A stretch of DNA of 64,000 nt from Cuneatibacter caecimuris (GTDB lineage Bacteria > Bacillota > Clostridia > Lachnospirales > Lachnospiraceae): positions 1,166,828 through 1,230,827 of the forward strand of contig NZ_SGXF01000001.1 in NCBI RefSeq assembly GCF_004216775.1, given 5' to 3'. Shown one piece after another: positions 9,468 through 17,564 of the stretch. Position numbers and translations under genes: made by a program. Under the pieces are notes generated by a model. That model did no database searches. It saw only the letters and a list, made by a program, of their open reading frames with translations, and was not told the DNA's origin. How positions within the stretch are numbered: position 1 is the first letter of the stretch; every line of letters starts with the position of its first letter.

Positions 9468-10877
9468 ATGAAATGGAGAAAAGTTGCTGCTCTCGGCATG
9501 GCGGCAGTCATGACAGCCGGCGTGCTGGCTGGTTGCGGCGGAGATTCTGATGCTACTACAGCTGCCACCACAACAAAAGAAGCTGAAACAACCAAAGCTG
9601 CAGACAAAACGGAAGCCCCTACAACAAAGGGTGAGGAGACGACTGCTGCTGAAGGAAATGAACTGTCCAAGGATCCGGTTACCCTGAAGGTAGCTATGTG
9701 GGATTACACAAAAACATCCTACTACAAGACAATGTTCGCAGGCTTCACGGAGAAATATCCCAATGTAACCATTGAGCCCGTGGAACTGGATGCTGACAAC
9801 TATGAAGATGTTATTACCACACATCTGTCCGCAAAGGCTGACATCGACGTAGTGTTCATGAAGAGCATGCCCGGTCTGTCCGCGCTGATCGATCAGGGTC
9901 ACGTAGCTCCGATCAACGATTTCCTGGATAAGGATAAGGATTATGACGCTTCCAGCTACAGCGGCCTGGTAGATTACCTCACCATTGAGGGCAAGGTTTA
10001 CGGCCTTCCTTTCCGTAAGGACAACAACATCATTTACTACAACAAGGATATGTTTGACGCAGCAGGCGTAGAGTACCCGAAGGATGGCATGACCATGGAA
10101 GAGTACTACGAGCTGGCTAAGAAGATGACTTCCGGCGAAGGCGCGAACAAGGTTTACGGCGCTTATGTACATACCTGGGCCGGCAACGGATACATGTATG
10201 CTGCAAGACTTGGTCAGATGGACAAATTCACACCTGAAAAGTATGATGTGCTGAAAGATTACTATGAGCTGTTCCTGAAGATGTCCGACGAAGGCATCAT
10301 CATGGATTACGGCAGCGCTAAGACAAACAACATCTCTTACCGCGATATGTTCTGGAATCAGCAGTGCGCTATGATGCAGATGGGTACTTTCCAGATCGGC
10401 AATCTGCTGGATGAAGAAAAAGACAGCGCTAACCCTCTGGCATTCAACTGGGGCGTATGTTCTCTGCCGAACTTTGAAGGCGAAGGCAACACCACCGGCG
10501 TTGGCGGCGTAACACCTGTTTCTGTAGGCGCTTATGCAAACAACCCTGAATGGGCTTATGAACTGGTTTCTTACCTCTGCGGCGAAGAAGGCGCTAAGGT
10601 TCTGGCCAGCACAGGTATCCTGCCCGGATTTACCTCTGACGCAATCAATCAGGAATATGCTAAGATTCCGGACACCTACAAACTGGCTCCCAAGAATCTG
10701 GCAGACTATATCGATCTGGACACCTACTACTGCGACGAGCCCATGGTTGGCAACGGCAAGGCAGCAGGCAAGGCATTTGATGAAGTGCACAGCGCTATCA
10801 TGACCGGCAGTGTCGGCGTGGAAGAAGGCATTCAGCAGATGAAAGAAAAAGTTCAGGAACAGCTGGACCTGGGCTGA
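9468..10877 (+). CDS. Extracellular solute-binding lipoprotein (sugar ABC transporter)
   Basis: A 469-residue lipoprotein: signal peptide MKWRKVAALGMAAVMTAGVL followed by lipobox AGCGG. A Thr/Ala/Lys/Glu-rich linker of about 45 residues follows, then a family 1 binding domain (TLKVAMWDYTKTSYYKTMF, GLPFRKDNNIIYYNKDMF, MQMGTFQIGNLL). It should capture a sugar or oligosaccharide outside the membrane. AGGAGG sits seven bases before the ATG. It stands alone on the plus strand, with a strong terminator just behind it and no permease genes, so its membrane partners must be encoded elsewhere. The use of GGC, CTG and AAG codons is heavier than in neighbours, which suggests high expression (impression only). 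It is divergent from the YesN-type regulator gene, its likely controller. Confidence 0.93.
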   Translation: MKWRKVAALGMAAVMTAGVLAGCGGDSDATTAATTTKEAETTKAADKTEAPTTKGEETTAAEGNELSKDPVTLKVAMWDYTKTSYYKTMFAGFTEKYPNVTIEPVELDADNYEDVITTHLSAKADIDVVFMKSMPGLSALIDQGHVAPINDFLDKDKDYDASSYSGLVDYLTIEGKVYGLPFRKDNNIIYYNKDMFDAAGVEYPKDGMTMEEYYELAKKMTSGEGANKVYGAYVHTWAGNGYMYAARLGQMDKFTPEKYDVLKDYYELFLKMSDEGIIMDYGSAKTNNISYRDMFWNQQCAMMQMGTFQIGNLLDEEKDSANPLAFNWGVCSLPNFEGEGNTTGVGGVTPVSVGAYANNPEWAYELVSYLCGEEGAKVLASTGILPGFTSDAINQEYAKIPDTYKLAPKNLADYIDLDTYYCDEPMVGNGKAAGKAFDEVHSAIMTGSVGVEEGIQQMKEKVQEQLDLG

Positions 10878-10905
10878 TCCCTCAAGTTAATCCCGAAAAC
10901 TAACT

Positions 10906-10947
10906 CTCTTACAAAGAAAACTCTTACAAAACTTTCGCTCTTACAAA
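10906..10947 (+). repeat. Three short direct repeats CTCTTACAAA
   Basis: The decamer CTCTTACAAA occurs at 10906-10915, 10921-10930 and 10938-10947, between the stop codon of the binding-protein gene and its terminator. Spacing is 15 and 17 bases. No function is recognised; slippage duplication is the simplest origin. Confidence 0.6.
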
Positions 10948-10953
10948 AAATAA

Positions 10954-10997
10954 CCCCTCTGCCAGGCAGTCCCAGCCGGGCAGAGGGGTCTTTTTAT
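10954..10997. terminator. Intrinsic terminator, probably bidirectional
   Basis: Perfect 10-bp stem CCCCTCTGCC (10954-10963) with GGCAGAGGGG (10979-10988), followed by TCTTTTT on the plus strand. On the minus strand the stem is followed by GTTATTTTTT. It sits between the convergent binding-protein gene and the ECF S-component gene and can stop both transcripts. Confidence 0.9.
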
Positions 10998-11015
10998 TGA
11001 TGCAAAACTTTCCGA

Positions 11016-11558
11016 TCAGTTGCGATAACGCGCAGGGATCAGCCTGGCTTTTTCCAACGCGAAGCAGATCGTCGGGATCAGGGCCAGCTGGATTACAATA
11101 GCCGGCCAGCAGGTCACGAAATAGCTCCCTGCCCAGGCTGCCATGGAATAGCTGCCGGGCGCAAAGATCAGAGCTTTTGCAGCTCCTGCAACCAGGCGGC
11201 CGGCCAGCATGGCGGCAATCAGGCTCAGGTACAGGTCTGCATATATTTTCTTCGTATGTACTGCCTGCATCATGATGCCTGCCGCCAGGCCGTAAACCGC
11301 CAGTTCCACCGCCATCGGAGGAAGATATGCCATGGCAGGCATGCTTGTCAGCAGGCTGGAAAGCACCGGGCCTGCAATTCCGCATAGCAGGCCGAAGGGC
11401 CAGCCGCAGATCAAGCCGCAAAGCAGCACCGGAATATGCATGGGGCTGAAGATGCTGCCGGCATTCTGGATGGAGTGAAAGGCCATGGGCAGCACCACAC
11501 AGAGCGCAATGCACACAGCAGTGATCATAGAACGTTTTACATAGGACATTTTTGTCAT
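11016..11558 (-). CDS. ECF transporter S component (substrate-binding membrane subunit)
   Basis: A very hydrophobic 180-residue protein with about five or six predicted membrane helices, and no N-terminal signal beyond the first helix. The segment SPMHIPVLLCGLICGWPFG and the compact size match the S components of energy-coupling factor transporters (ECF_trnsprt superfamily). It is the last gene of an operon with EcfA, EcfA' and EcfT (17-nt gap to EcfT), so it is probably a dedicated substrate binder for a vitamin or nucleobase-like compound. The substrate cannot be deduced. It ends 18 bases from a bidirectional terminator. Confidence 0.85.
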   Translation of the reverse strand: MTKMSYVKRSMITAVCIALCVVLPMAFHSIQNAGSIFSPMHIPVLLCGLICGWPFGLLCGIAGPVLSSLLTSMPAMAYLPPMAVELAVYGLAAGIMMQAVHTKKIYADLYLSLIAAMLAGRLVAGAAKALIFAPGSYSMAAWAGSYFVTCWPAIVIQLALIPTICFALEKARLIPARYRN

Positions 11559-11575
11559 TGTTTATTCTCCTCTTC

Positions 11576-12373
11576 TCAAATATGTATCAATAGAAATTGT
11601 ACTGCAAAGACCGCCGCGCAGACAGCCAGCGCTGTAATATCCGGCGCCTGCAGGCAGGCGCTTTTTCTCTTTGGGCTCTTTCTCTTACCCCTGTACCCTC
11701 TGGCCTCCATGGCCAGCGCCAGCTCATCCGCCCGGCGAAACGCTGCGATAAATACAGGGACGACCAGCGGAATAAAGCTGGCTGCTTTTTCTGTCAGTTT
11801 TTTGCTTTCAAATCTGGCGCCTCTGGCAATCTGGGCCTTTTTAACCGTATCCGCCTCTTCCAAAAGCGTGGGGACAAACTGTACAGCCACGCTGAGAATC
11901 ATCGCCACATCGTCCACGGGCACCCGGATCAGCTTCAGCGGGCGCAGGAATACCTTCAGCGCTTCCATCAGCTCCATGGGCGCCGTGGTACAGGTCAGCA
12001 AATTTCCCAGCACAAGGGCCAGCGCCACATGAACCACCACGCTGAATCCTCTCCTGACGCCTTCTGCAGACAAGTGAAAGATCCACCAGGACCAGATCCC
12101 TCCCTGCCCGTCAAAAAACAGGGCGTTCATCAGAAATATCACCAGAAAAAATGTCCACAGCCTCAGAAACGGTTCCAGCACCGGCCTCAGGGGAAGGCCT
12201 GATATGCGCAGGATGGCTGCCAGCGCAAGAATCACCCAAAGATATCCGGCCCAGGAGCCCGCTCCTATGACTGCAGCAAGCAAAATCAAAAATCCGCATA
12301 TCTTAATCCGGGCATCCAGCCTGTGGACCGGCGAGCGCCCGGGAATGTATTGTCCCGCCGGCATTCTGCTCAT
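11576..12373 (-). CDS. ecfT: ECF transporter transmembrane subunit EcfT
   Basis: A 265-residue membrane protein of the CbiQ/EcfT family. The N-terminus GRSPVHRLDARIKI and the two Ala-Arg-Gly motifs (ARGARFESK and EARGYRG) are the coupling-helix signatures that contact the ATPases. Several long hydrophobic segments lie before and after these motifs. The gene is 25 nt downstream of the second ATPase gene and 17 nt upstream of the S-component gene. Together the four products form a complete energy-coupling factor importer in the membrane. Confidence 0.9.
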   Translation of the reverse strand: MSRMPAGQYIPGRSPVHRLDARIKICGFLILLAAVIGAGSWAGYLWVILALAAILRISGLPLRPVLEPFLRLWTFFLVIFLMNALFFDGQGGIWSWWIFHLSAEGVRRGFSVVVHVALALVLGNLLTCTTAPMELMEALKVFLRPLKLIRVPVDDVAMILSVAVQFVPTLLEEADTVKKAQIARGARFESKKLTEKAASFIPLVVPVFIAAFRRADELALAMEARGYRGKRKSPKRKSACLQAPDITALAVCAAVFAVQFLLIHI

Positions 12374-12398
12374 CAGTCCGGCCTCCTTCCCTTTTCTT

Positions 12399-13250
12399 TT
12401 AACTTTTTACCATCATTTCTGTCAATGCGCCCAGAAGTTCATCATACCTCACGGTCTGATCGGGAATTTCCACCCCGCGCTGCCTCAGCAGCTCTGCAGC
12501 CTGCCCCGCGGCGCTGGTATCCAGATGGAGGCTGCGCAGGCGCTGCAGATCTGACATCACAGTTCTGGTATCCCCGTCCATTTCCAGCCGCCCTTCCGCC
12601 ATCACCAGCACACGGCCGGCGTACTCCGCCACAGCATCGGCGTTGTGTGAAACCATGATCACTGTCATTCCTTCTTCCTGGAACTGCCTGATCATCTGAA
12701 GGAACTCCCGGCGCGCCAGAGGATCCAGCCCCGCCACCGGTTCGTCCAGAATCAGGATTCCCGGATGCGCCGCCAGGATTCCCGCAATCGCGACCCGCCT
12801 TTTTTCCCCTCCGGACAGGCAAAGGGGAGATTCTTTTCTGATTTCTTCAAAAGAAAACCCCATCCGTTCCAGGGCCAGCCTGACCCTAAGGCTTATTTCT
12901 TCGGGCTTAAGCCCGCTGTGCTTCAGCCCGAAAGCCACATCCTTTTCCACTGTTATCTCAAAAAGCTGATATTCAGGATATTGGAATACAATCCCCACCC
13001 TCCGCCGCAGCGCGCTGCGGTCATATCCTCTGGCATGAATATCCAGGCCGTCCAGCAGAACCTGGCCCGAGTCCGGCTCCAGCAGTCCGGCGACCAGCTG
13101 GATCAGTGTGCTCTTTCCGCTGCCGGTCCGGCCCATTACCGCCACAAATTCCCCATCCTGAATTTTCAGGCTCAGATCTGTCACTGCTCTGATCTCCTGA
13201 GAAGTTCCTGGTGAATAAGTACAGGTTACATGTTTTAATTCAACCGGCAT
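12399..13250 (-). CDS. ECF transporter ATPase subunit (second ATPase)
   Basis: A 283-residue ABC ATPase: Walker A GRTGSGKST, Q-loop FQYPEYQLFE, signature LSGGEKRR, Walker B LILDEPVAGLD and switch His in VSHNAD. The Q-loop with PEYQLF is typical of the EcfA2 type. Its start overlaps the 3' end of the upstream ATPase gene by 16 nt, which implies coupled translation and heterodimer assembly. It powers import by the EcfT/S module encoded directly downstream. Confidence 0.92.
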   Translation of the reverse strand: MPVELKHVTCTYSPGTSQEIRAVTDLSLKIQDGEFVAVMGRTGSGKSTLIQLVAGLLEPDSGQVLLDGLDIHARGYDRSALRRRVGIVFQYPEYQLFEITVEKDVAFGLKHSGLKPEEISLRVRLALERMGFSFEEIRKESPLCLSGGEKRRVAIAGILAAHPGILILDEPVAGLDPLARREFLQMIRQFQEEGMTVIMVSHNADAVAEYAGRVLVMAEGRLEMDGDTRTVMSDLQRLRSLHLDTSAAGQAAELLRQRGVEIPDQTVRYDELLGALTEMMVKS

Positions 13251-14077
13251 AATTCCTCCACTAATTCTTCCGTTGTCAGCGGACAGCGCTCCAACTGTAT
13301 TCCCGCGGACAGTAAATCATAATACATTTTCACCGGAAAGGGCGGGGCCAGCCCCAGGCCTGACAGCAATTTCTGGTCTGCAAGGACTTCCCGGGGCGTC
13401 CCGGAAGCGGCAATTCTCCCCTTTTCCATCAGAACAATCCGGTCTGCCTCCACCGCTTCTTCCGCATAATGAGTGATCATGATAATGGTTTTCCCGGCTT
13501 CTCTGTGAAGGCGCCGGATCACGGCAAGCACTTCCCGCCTGCCGTCCGGGTCCAGCATGGCGGTAGCCTCGTCGAATATCAGCACAGACGGGTCCAGCGC
13601 CAGCACTCCGGCCAGGGCAGCCCGCTGTTTCTGCCCTCCTGAAAGCGTATGGGGCGCCCGTTTCCCCATCCCGTCCAATCCCACCAGGCGAAGGGCAGCC
13701 TCTGTTTTTTCCGGGATCTGTTCTTCCGGCGTCTCATAATTCTCCAGGCCAAAAGCAATATCTTCTTCCAATACGGAAGATACAAATTGATTATCCGGGT
13801 TCTGAAACACCATGCCGCATAACCTTCTCAGCCGCCAGATCTCCTCTTGGTTCCGCACATCAATCCCGCCCACAGTCAGTTCTCCCTGCTGCAGGGGAAG
13901 CAGCGCGTTAAAATGCCTGGCCAGAGTGGATTTTCCGCAGCCATTCCTGCCCAGGACCGCCACCAGCTCTCCCCGGTTGGCATAAAAATCAATCTCTCGC
14001 AGCACAAGATCTGCTTTGGGCCCTGTAAGGTAGGAAAAACTTATTTTTTTTCCGTCTATTTCCTTCTTCGTCTTCAC
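13235..14077 (-). CDS. ECF transporter ATPase subunit (first ATPase)
   Basis: An ABC ATPase of about 280 residues: Walker A GRNGCGKST, Q-loop FQNPDNQFV (EcfA1 type), signature LSGGQKQR, Walker B VLIFDEATAMLD and switch His ITHYAEE. No ATG lies before the domain. GTG 14077 follows AGGAGG closely (three bases), while GTG 14089 would overlap that site. The first gene of the ECF operon, it begins only about 20 bases after the T-run of a terminator-like hairpin, which suggests control by attenuation (see the hairpin entry). Confidence 0.9.
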   Translation of the reverse strand: MKTKKEIDGKKISFSYLTGPKADLVLREIDFYANRGELVAVLGRNGCGKSTLARHFNALLPLQQGELTVGGIDVRNQEEIWRLRRLCGMVFQNPDNQFVSSVLEEDIAFGLENYETPEEQIPEKTEAALRLVGLDGMGKRAPHTLSGGQKQRAALAGVLALDPSVLIFDEATAMLDPDGRREVLAVIRRLHREAGKTIIMITHYAEEAVEADRIVLMEKGRIAASGTPREVLADQKLLSGLGLAPPFPVKMYYDLLSAGIQLERCPLTTEELVEELCRLN

Positions 14078-14099
14078 CTTCCTCCTCACTACTTTAAAA

Positions 14100-14160
14100 T
14101 GAAAAAGATGCCATGCAGGCTTCTGCTTTCATGCTGAAAACAGACTGCCTTCATGGCAAT
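14100..14160 (-). terminator. Terminator-like hairpin directly upstream of the ECF operon
   Basis: On the minus strand GATTGCCATGAAGGC pairs with GCCTGCATGGCATC across a 26-base loop, with one mismatch, and is followed by CTTTTTCATTTT. The T-run ends about 20 bases before the first ECF ATPase start, too close for a promoter to fit in between. It may simply end the MATE/DUF3842 transcript, but any ECF transcript must then cross it. That is the layout of a riboswitch or attenuator. No known riboswitch consensus was recognised in 14161-14307. Confidence 0.6.
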
Positions 14161-14186
14161 CTTATACTTTACTATGGAGGGATTTG

Positions 14187-14215
14187 TTTCATAGGGAACG
14201 CAATTTCCTCTGAAA
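14187..14215 (-). repeat. Dispersed hairpin repeat, copy 1
   Basis: An imperfect palindrome of about 29 bases. On the minus strand it runs TTTCAGAGGAAATTGCGTTC and closes with CCTATGAAA. It is one of three similar copies in the window, all in intergenic space behind minus-strand genes (see 19761 and 23057). Confidence 0.75.
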
Positions 14216-14307
14216 TAAAAATTTATTCTTCGCCGGATGACAGGCACCTGCTGCCGTTCCCTTCGGGGAACTGCGATTTCTTCAGAAATCTGGCGGCGGC
14301 TTCTGGT

Positions 14308-14721
14308 TTAACTGCTGCTGCGGATTTTATCCAGCTCCGCAATCACACAGTCCACCAGCACACCCATGGATAAATCCGGCACACCCACAACAATATTATC
14401 ACAGATATTTACCGGAATCAAGATTCTTTTTGCAGGGCTCCTGCCAATCGCGGCAGCCATGGCGGGCGTAATTTCTCCCAGGAGCGAGTCCGCAATCACC
14501 ATTCCCACCGGCCCGATAATGACATCTGCCTTTCCGGCGCATACTGTCACGGAATTTTCCCCTGTAGCGCCCTGATCAGCTCCTGCTTTCAGCATGGCCG
14601 CGGTGGCGGCGCTGTTGGTGCCTACCGCTGTCACCTGGCTGTCCGGGAATCTCTTTTTGACCGCGGCTACTGTCTGCCGGCCCAGCCCGCCGCCCTGTCC
14701 GTCTACAATCAGTATGTTCAC
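14308..14721 (-). CDS. DUF3842 family protein
   Basis: A 137-residue soluble protein starting NILIVDGQGGGLGRQTV, a Gly-rich nucleotide-binding-like loop after the first strand. ICDNIVVGVPDLSMG and DCVIAELDKI follow near the C-terminus. This matches DUF3842, a family common in Clostridia with no known function. GTG 14721 is chosen because AGGTGG lies seven bases upstream and the start overlaps the MATE stop codon as GTGA. The coupling suggests co-expression with the exporter but does not show a shared pathway. Confidence 0.85.
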   Translation of the reverse strand: MNILIVDGQGGGLGRQTVAAVKKRFPDSQVTAVGTNSAATAAMLKAGADQGATGENSVTVCAGKADVIIGPVGMVIADSLLGEITPAMAAAIGRSPAKRILIPVNICDNIVVGVPDLSMGVLVDCVIAELDKIRSSS

Positions 14722-16121
14722 TGTCTGCCCACCTGCTTTCTGCCCTTCCTGCGGAATACTGCCCCCGCGTCCCCTCCGGCATTCATATACTGCCGCAGCA
14801 AAATCAGGAACCACACAGGCACAATAAGCCCTTTGAGGATGCTGGAAATGGTAATGCTCCACCAGATCCCGTTCAGTCCCAGCGCCGTAGCTGACAACGC
14901 CATGGCCATAGGAATCCGGGCCGCATTGCCCAAAACTCCGATCACCGTGGGAGCCATAGGCCTGCCAAGCCCCTGAAACGCTCCTGCTGAAGTGATTTCC
15001 AAACACATAAACAGCTGGGAATACCCCAATATCCTCAGATAATCCACTCCCTTCGGCAGCACCGCTGCTTCTGTGATAAAAATCCGGAAAATCGCTTCTG
15101 GAAACACGATGAGCACAAAACTTGTGAACACTCCCCAGCAAGCCATGAGGCCCATTGCTGTGAAGTATCCCCGCCTGATCCTGTCTTTCTTTTTCGCGCC
15201 ATGGTTCTGGGCAATAAATGCGTTGACTGCCGTAGCAAAGCCATCTGCAGTCATCCAGGATATGGATTCAATCTGGCTGCCCACCTTCTGAACCGCCACA
15301 GCGTCATCCCCCCAGCCGGCGATCAGCCTGGCGATAATCATGGAAAGGCTGGAAAAAATTATGCTCTGAACTGCCACCGGCAGGCCGATTCTGGAAATAT
15401 CCCTCCAGGCCCCTGAAATGCTTTTGCTGCGCAGCCTCAGACCCTGAAACAGAATGCTGTCTTTTCTGGCAGCGCGCAAAAACATGAAAAACACAATCGC
15501 CTGGGCCAGTACCGTAGCCAGCGCCGCGCCGGCCACCCCCATCTCCGGTATCGGGCCGAATCCGAAAATAAACAGGGGATCCAGCACGATATTAGCTGCA
15601 AGTCCCACCGTCGTGGAGCGGAACGTCACGCCGCTGTTTCCCATGGCAGTGAACAGCCCTGTAAAGATCTGGTTCATAAAGGAAAAGAAGAGCCCTGCCC
15701 CTACAATTACAAGATAAATCCTGGCATCCCGGATCACACTCTCCTGGTTTAAATTGAAAAATGCGATCAGCGGTTTGCTCAGAAAGATACAGGCGATCGT
15801 ACAGACCAGTACAAAGATCAGTCCCATATGAAAAGCAGCCTTGGCATATTCTCCGGCCCTGTCCCGGTTCCCCGCGCCCAGCGCATGGGCCACATTTACC
15901 TGTCCCCCCATTCTGGGGACGGTCACGATTCCATTGGCCAGCCATAAATACATCCCGGCCGCTCCCACGGCTGCCACAGCTCCGCTGCTGACCCGCCCGA
16001 TCCAGATCATATCTGTCAAGTTATACGCCATCTGGATCAAAGACGTCCCCATGATAGGGAACGCCAGCTTCGCCAGAGCCTTGGGGATAGACCCCTCCAA
16101 TAAATTAACTGCACGGCTCAT
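14718..16121 (-). CDS. MATE family multidrug/sodium antiporter
   Basis: A protein of about 467 residues with twelve predicted membrane helices and the MATE/NorM fold. It starts MSRAVNLLEGSIPKALAKLA, as is usual in the family. Conserved pieces include GTSLIQMAYNLTDMIWIG, AQNHGAKKKDRIRRGY and GALQ-like FQGLGRPMAPT. These proteins export cationic drugs or metabolites in exchange for Na+ or H+. ATG 16121 is preferred over an upstream start because AAAGGAG lies eight bases before it. The substrate is unknown. Confidence 0.92.
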   Translation of the reverse strand: MSRAVNLLEGSIPKALAKLAFPIMGTSLIQMAYNLTDMIWIGRVSSGAVAAVGAAGMYLWLANGIVTVPRMGGQVNVAHALGAGNRDRAGEYAKAAFHMGLIFVLVCTIACIFLSKPLIAFFNLNQESVIRDARIYLVIVGAGLFFSFMNQIFTGLFTAMGNSGVTFRSTTVGLAANIVLDPLFIFGFGPIPEMGVAGAALATVLAQAIVFFMFLRAARKDSILFQGLRLRSKSISGAWRDISRIGLPVAVQSIIFSSLSMIIARLIAGWGDDAVAVQKVGSQIESISWMTADGFATAVNAFIAQNHGAKKKDRIRRGYFTAMGLMACWGVFTSFVLIVFPEAIFRIFITEAAVLPKGVDYLRILGYSQLFMCLEITSAGAFQGLGRPMAPTVIGVLGNAARIPMAMALSATALGLNGIWWSITISSILKGLIVPVWFLILLRQYMNAGGDAGAVFRRKGRKQVGRQ

Positions 16122-16208
16122 AAAAATTTCTCCTTTTGTATTGTCTTCTGCCATTATATCAGAGCGGAACCAACATCTCAATGGGAAAAATATACGGCAA
16201 AACCGGAA

Positions 16209-16964
16209 TCAGTCCATTACTTCTTTTATTTTCTCCGCCAGCAGGCCGGCAATAATCCTGTTGCCTTCGTCAGAAGGATGAAGCCCGTCATAAGTCAGCG
16301 CAGCGGCATCCGGCGGGTAAGGGTATTCATCTTCCGTGGGATGAAATGGAATGCCCACGTAGTCAGGGTAGGGAAGTTCCTGATATTTCCCGTGTCTTTT
16401 TACACGCTTAAATTTCAGCACATTATCCTGCCCGAAACCGCTGCGTCCATGAAGGTCCAGCGCAGGGACTCCACTGTGCTCACAGGCGCTGTAAATAGCG
16501 TCCGCAATGTCATCCAGCCTCTGGCCGCTGCGCGGCGCGTAGCTTCCTGGCGCATTGTTTTCAGGATCGCCAATATATACAAAATCCCCCCGTTCTACAG
16601 GATTCATCACGATCACTTTCCCTTCCGGAGCCGCCAAAGAGATATGGGCCAGCAAGATTCCCAAATTTCCCAGTATCGTTCCCTGCCGGCAGGCCTTAAA
16701 ATCCTCTTCTGTCCCGCAGGGCACAGACCTGTTCCAGTCATTTGTCCCCAAAAGTACGGTATACAGTCCGGCTTTCGGAATATCCACTGTCAGCCAGTCT
16801 TCCGTTACCGATCCGTTGATGCCCATATTCCGTACTTCCAGCTGAGGAAGCAGCTCACAAGTCCCGGTCAGATACCCTTTTGTCACTCTATACCCGGTTT
16901 CGTCCAAATGGTCATTTAAATATGTAAATGAATCTCCTATGGCGCACCAGCTGATTTTTCTCAT
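16209..16964 (-). CDS. SGNH/GDSL-family hydrolase
   Basis: A cytoplasmic-looking protein of about 251 residues with no signal peptide. Block I is GDSF (nucleophile Ser near residue 13). GTNDW holds the oxyanion Asn, and YDGLHPSDEG supplies the catalytic Asp and His near residue 235. Such enzymes are esterases or deacetylases acting on carbohydrate or lipid esters. ATG 16964 follows AAGGTG with six bases; an upstream TTG is rejected. It sits 21 nt after the ABC ATPase gene and probably belongs to the same transcript. The substrate is unknown. Confidence 0.85.
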   Translation of the reverse strand: MRKISWCAIGDSFTYLNDHLDETGYRVTKGYLTGTCELLPQLEVRNMGINGSVTEDWLTVDIPKAGLYTVLLGTNDWNRSVPCGTEEDFKACRQGTILGNLGILLAHISLAAPEGKVIVMNPVERGDFVYIGDPENNAPGSYAPRSGQRLDDIADAIYSACEHSGVPALDLHGRSGFGQDNVLKFKRVKRHGKYQELPYPDYVGIPFHPTEDEYPYPPDAAALTYDGLHPSDEGNRIIAGLLAEKIKEVMD

Positions 16965-16985
16965 TTTTATCACCTTCAATTAATC

Positions 16986-17564
16986 TTATATTGTAATCAC
17001 ATTTCCTCCCAGCGCCTCCGCATCCTCCGGGTCATGGCTGGAAAGCAGCAAAATCCTTCCTCTCTGCTCCCTCAGCACCCACTGCAAAAGCCTGCTGTGA
17101 TTATCTTCGTCCAGCCCTGAAAAAGGCTCGTCCATCAGCACAGCAGAGGACTCCGCCAGCATAGCCCGGCACACTGCCACTCTGCGCCGCATCCCTCCCG
17201 ACAGCTCTCTGCATGGCTGATACAGGCAGTCCTGAGGAAGAATTTCCGCCAACGCCCTGACCGCCAGCGCTTTCCGTTCCGCACGGCTTCTTCCTCCGCT
17301 TAAAGCCAGCAGCACATTGTCCACAGGAGAAAGGAATTCCACCAGACGGTCTTCCTGGAACACAGCGGATAAATTCGGATCACTTTTCATAATTTCTCCT
17401 GTATCCGGCTTTTCCAGGCCCAGGATACAGCGCAGCAAGGTGGTTTTTCCTCTGCCGGAGGCTCCCATCAGACAATACCTTCCGCCGTCCTCCAGCCTGA
17501 AATTCAGATTCGAAAACACTTCTGTTTCTCCAAATCGTTTCTCCAAATGCCTGATTTCAATCAT
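16986..17564 (-). CDS. ABC transporter ATPase (SsuB/NMT1-type importer)
   Basis: A short ABC ATPase of 192 residues with Walker A GASGRGKTT, Q-loop FQEDRLVEFL, signature LSGGMRRR, Walker B AVLMDEPFSGLD and switch His SSHDPED. All core motifs are present although it is about 50 residues shorter than typical SsuB proteins; the C-terminal extension is missing. It overlaps the permease gene by 8 nt. With the permease and binding protein it forms a nitrate/sulfonate/thiamine-precursor type importer. Confidence 0.9.
   Translation of the reverse strand: MIEIRHLEKRFGETEVFSNLNFRLEDGGRYCLMGASGRGKTTLLRCILGLEKPDTGEIMKSDPNLSAVFQEDRLVEFLSPVDNVLLALSGGRSRAERKALAVRALAEILPQDCLYQPCRELSGGMRRRVAVCRAMLAESSAVLMDEPFSGLDEDNHSRLLQWVLREQRGRILLLSSHDPEDAEALGGNVITI

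Noticed and set aside
9441-10790. A 449-codon minus-strand open frame opposite the sugar-binding lipoprotein gene
   Set aside because: The plus frame has a ribosome binding site, lipobox, family motifs and terminator; the minus frame has none of these and no family resemblance.
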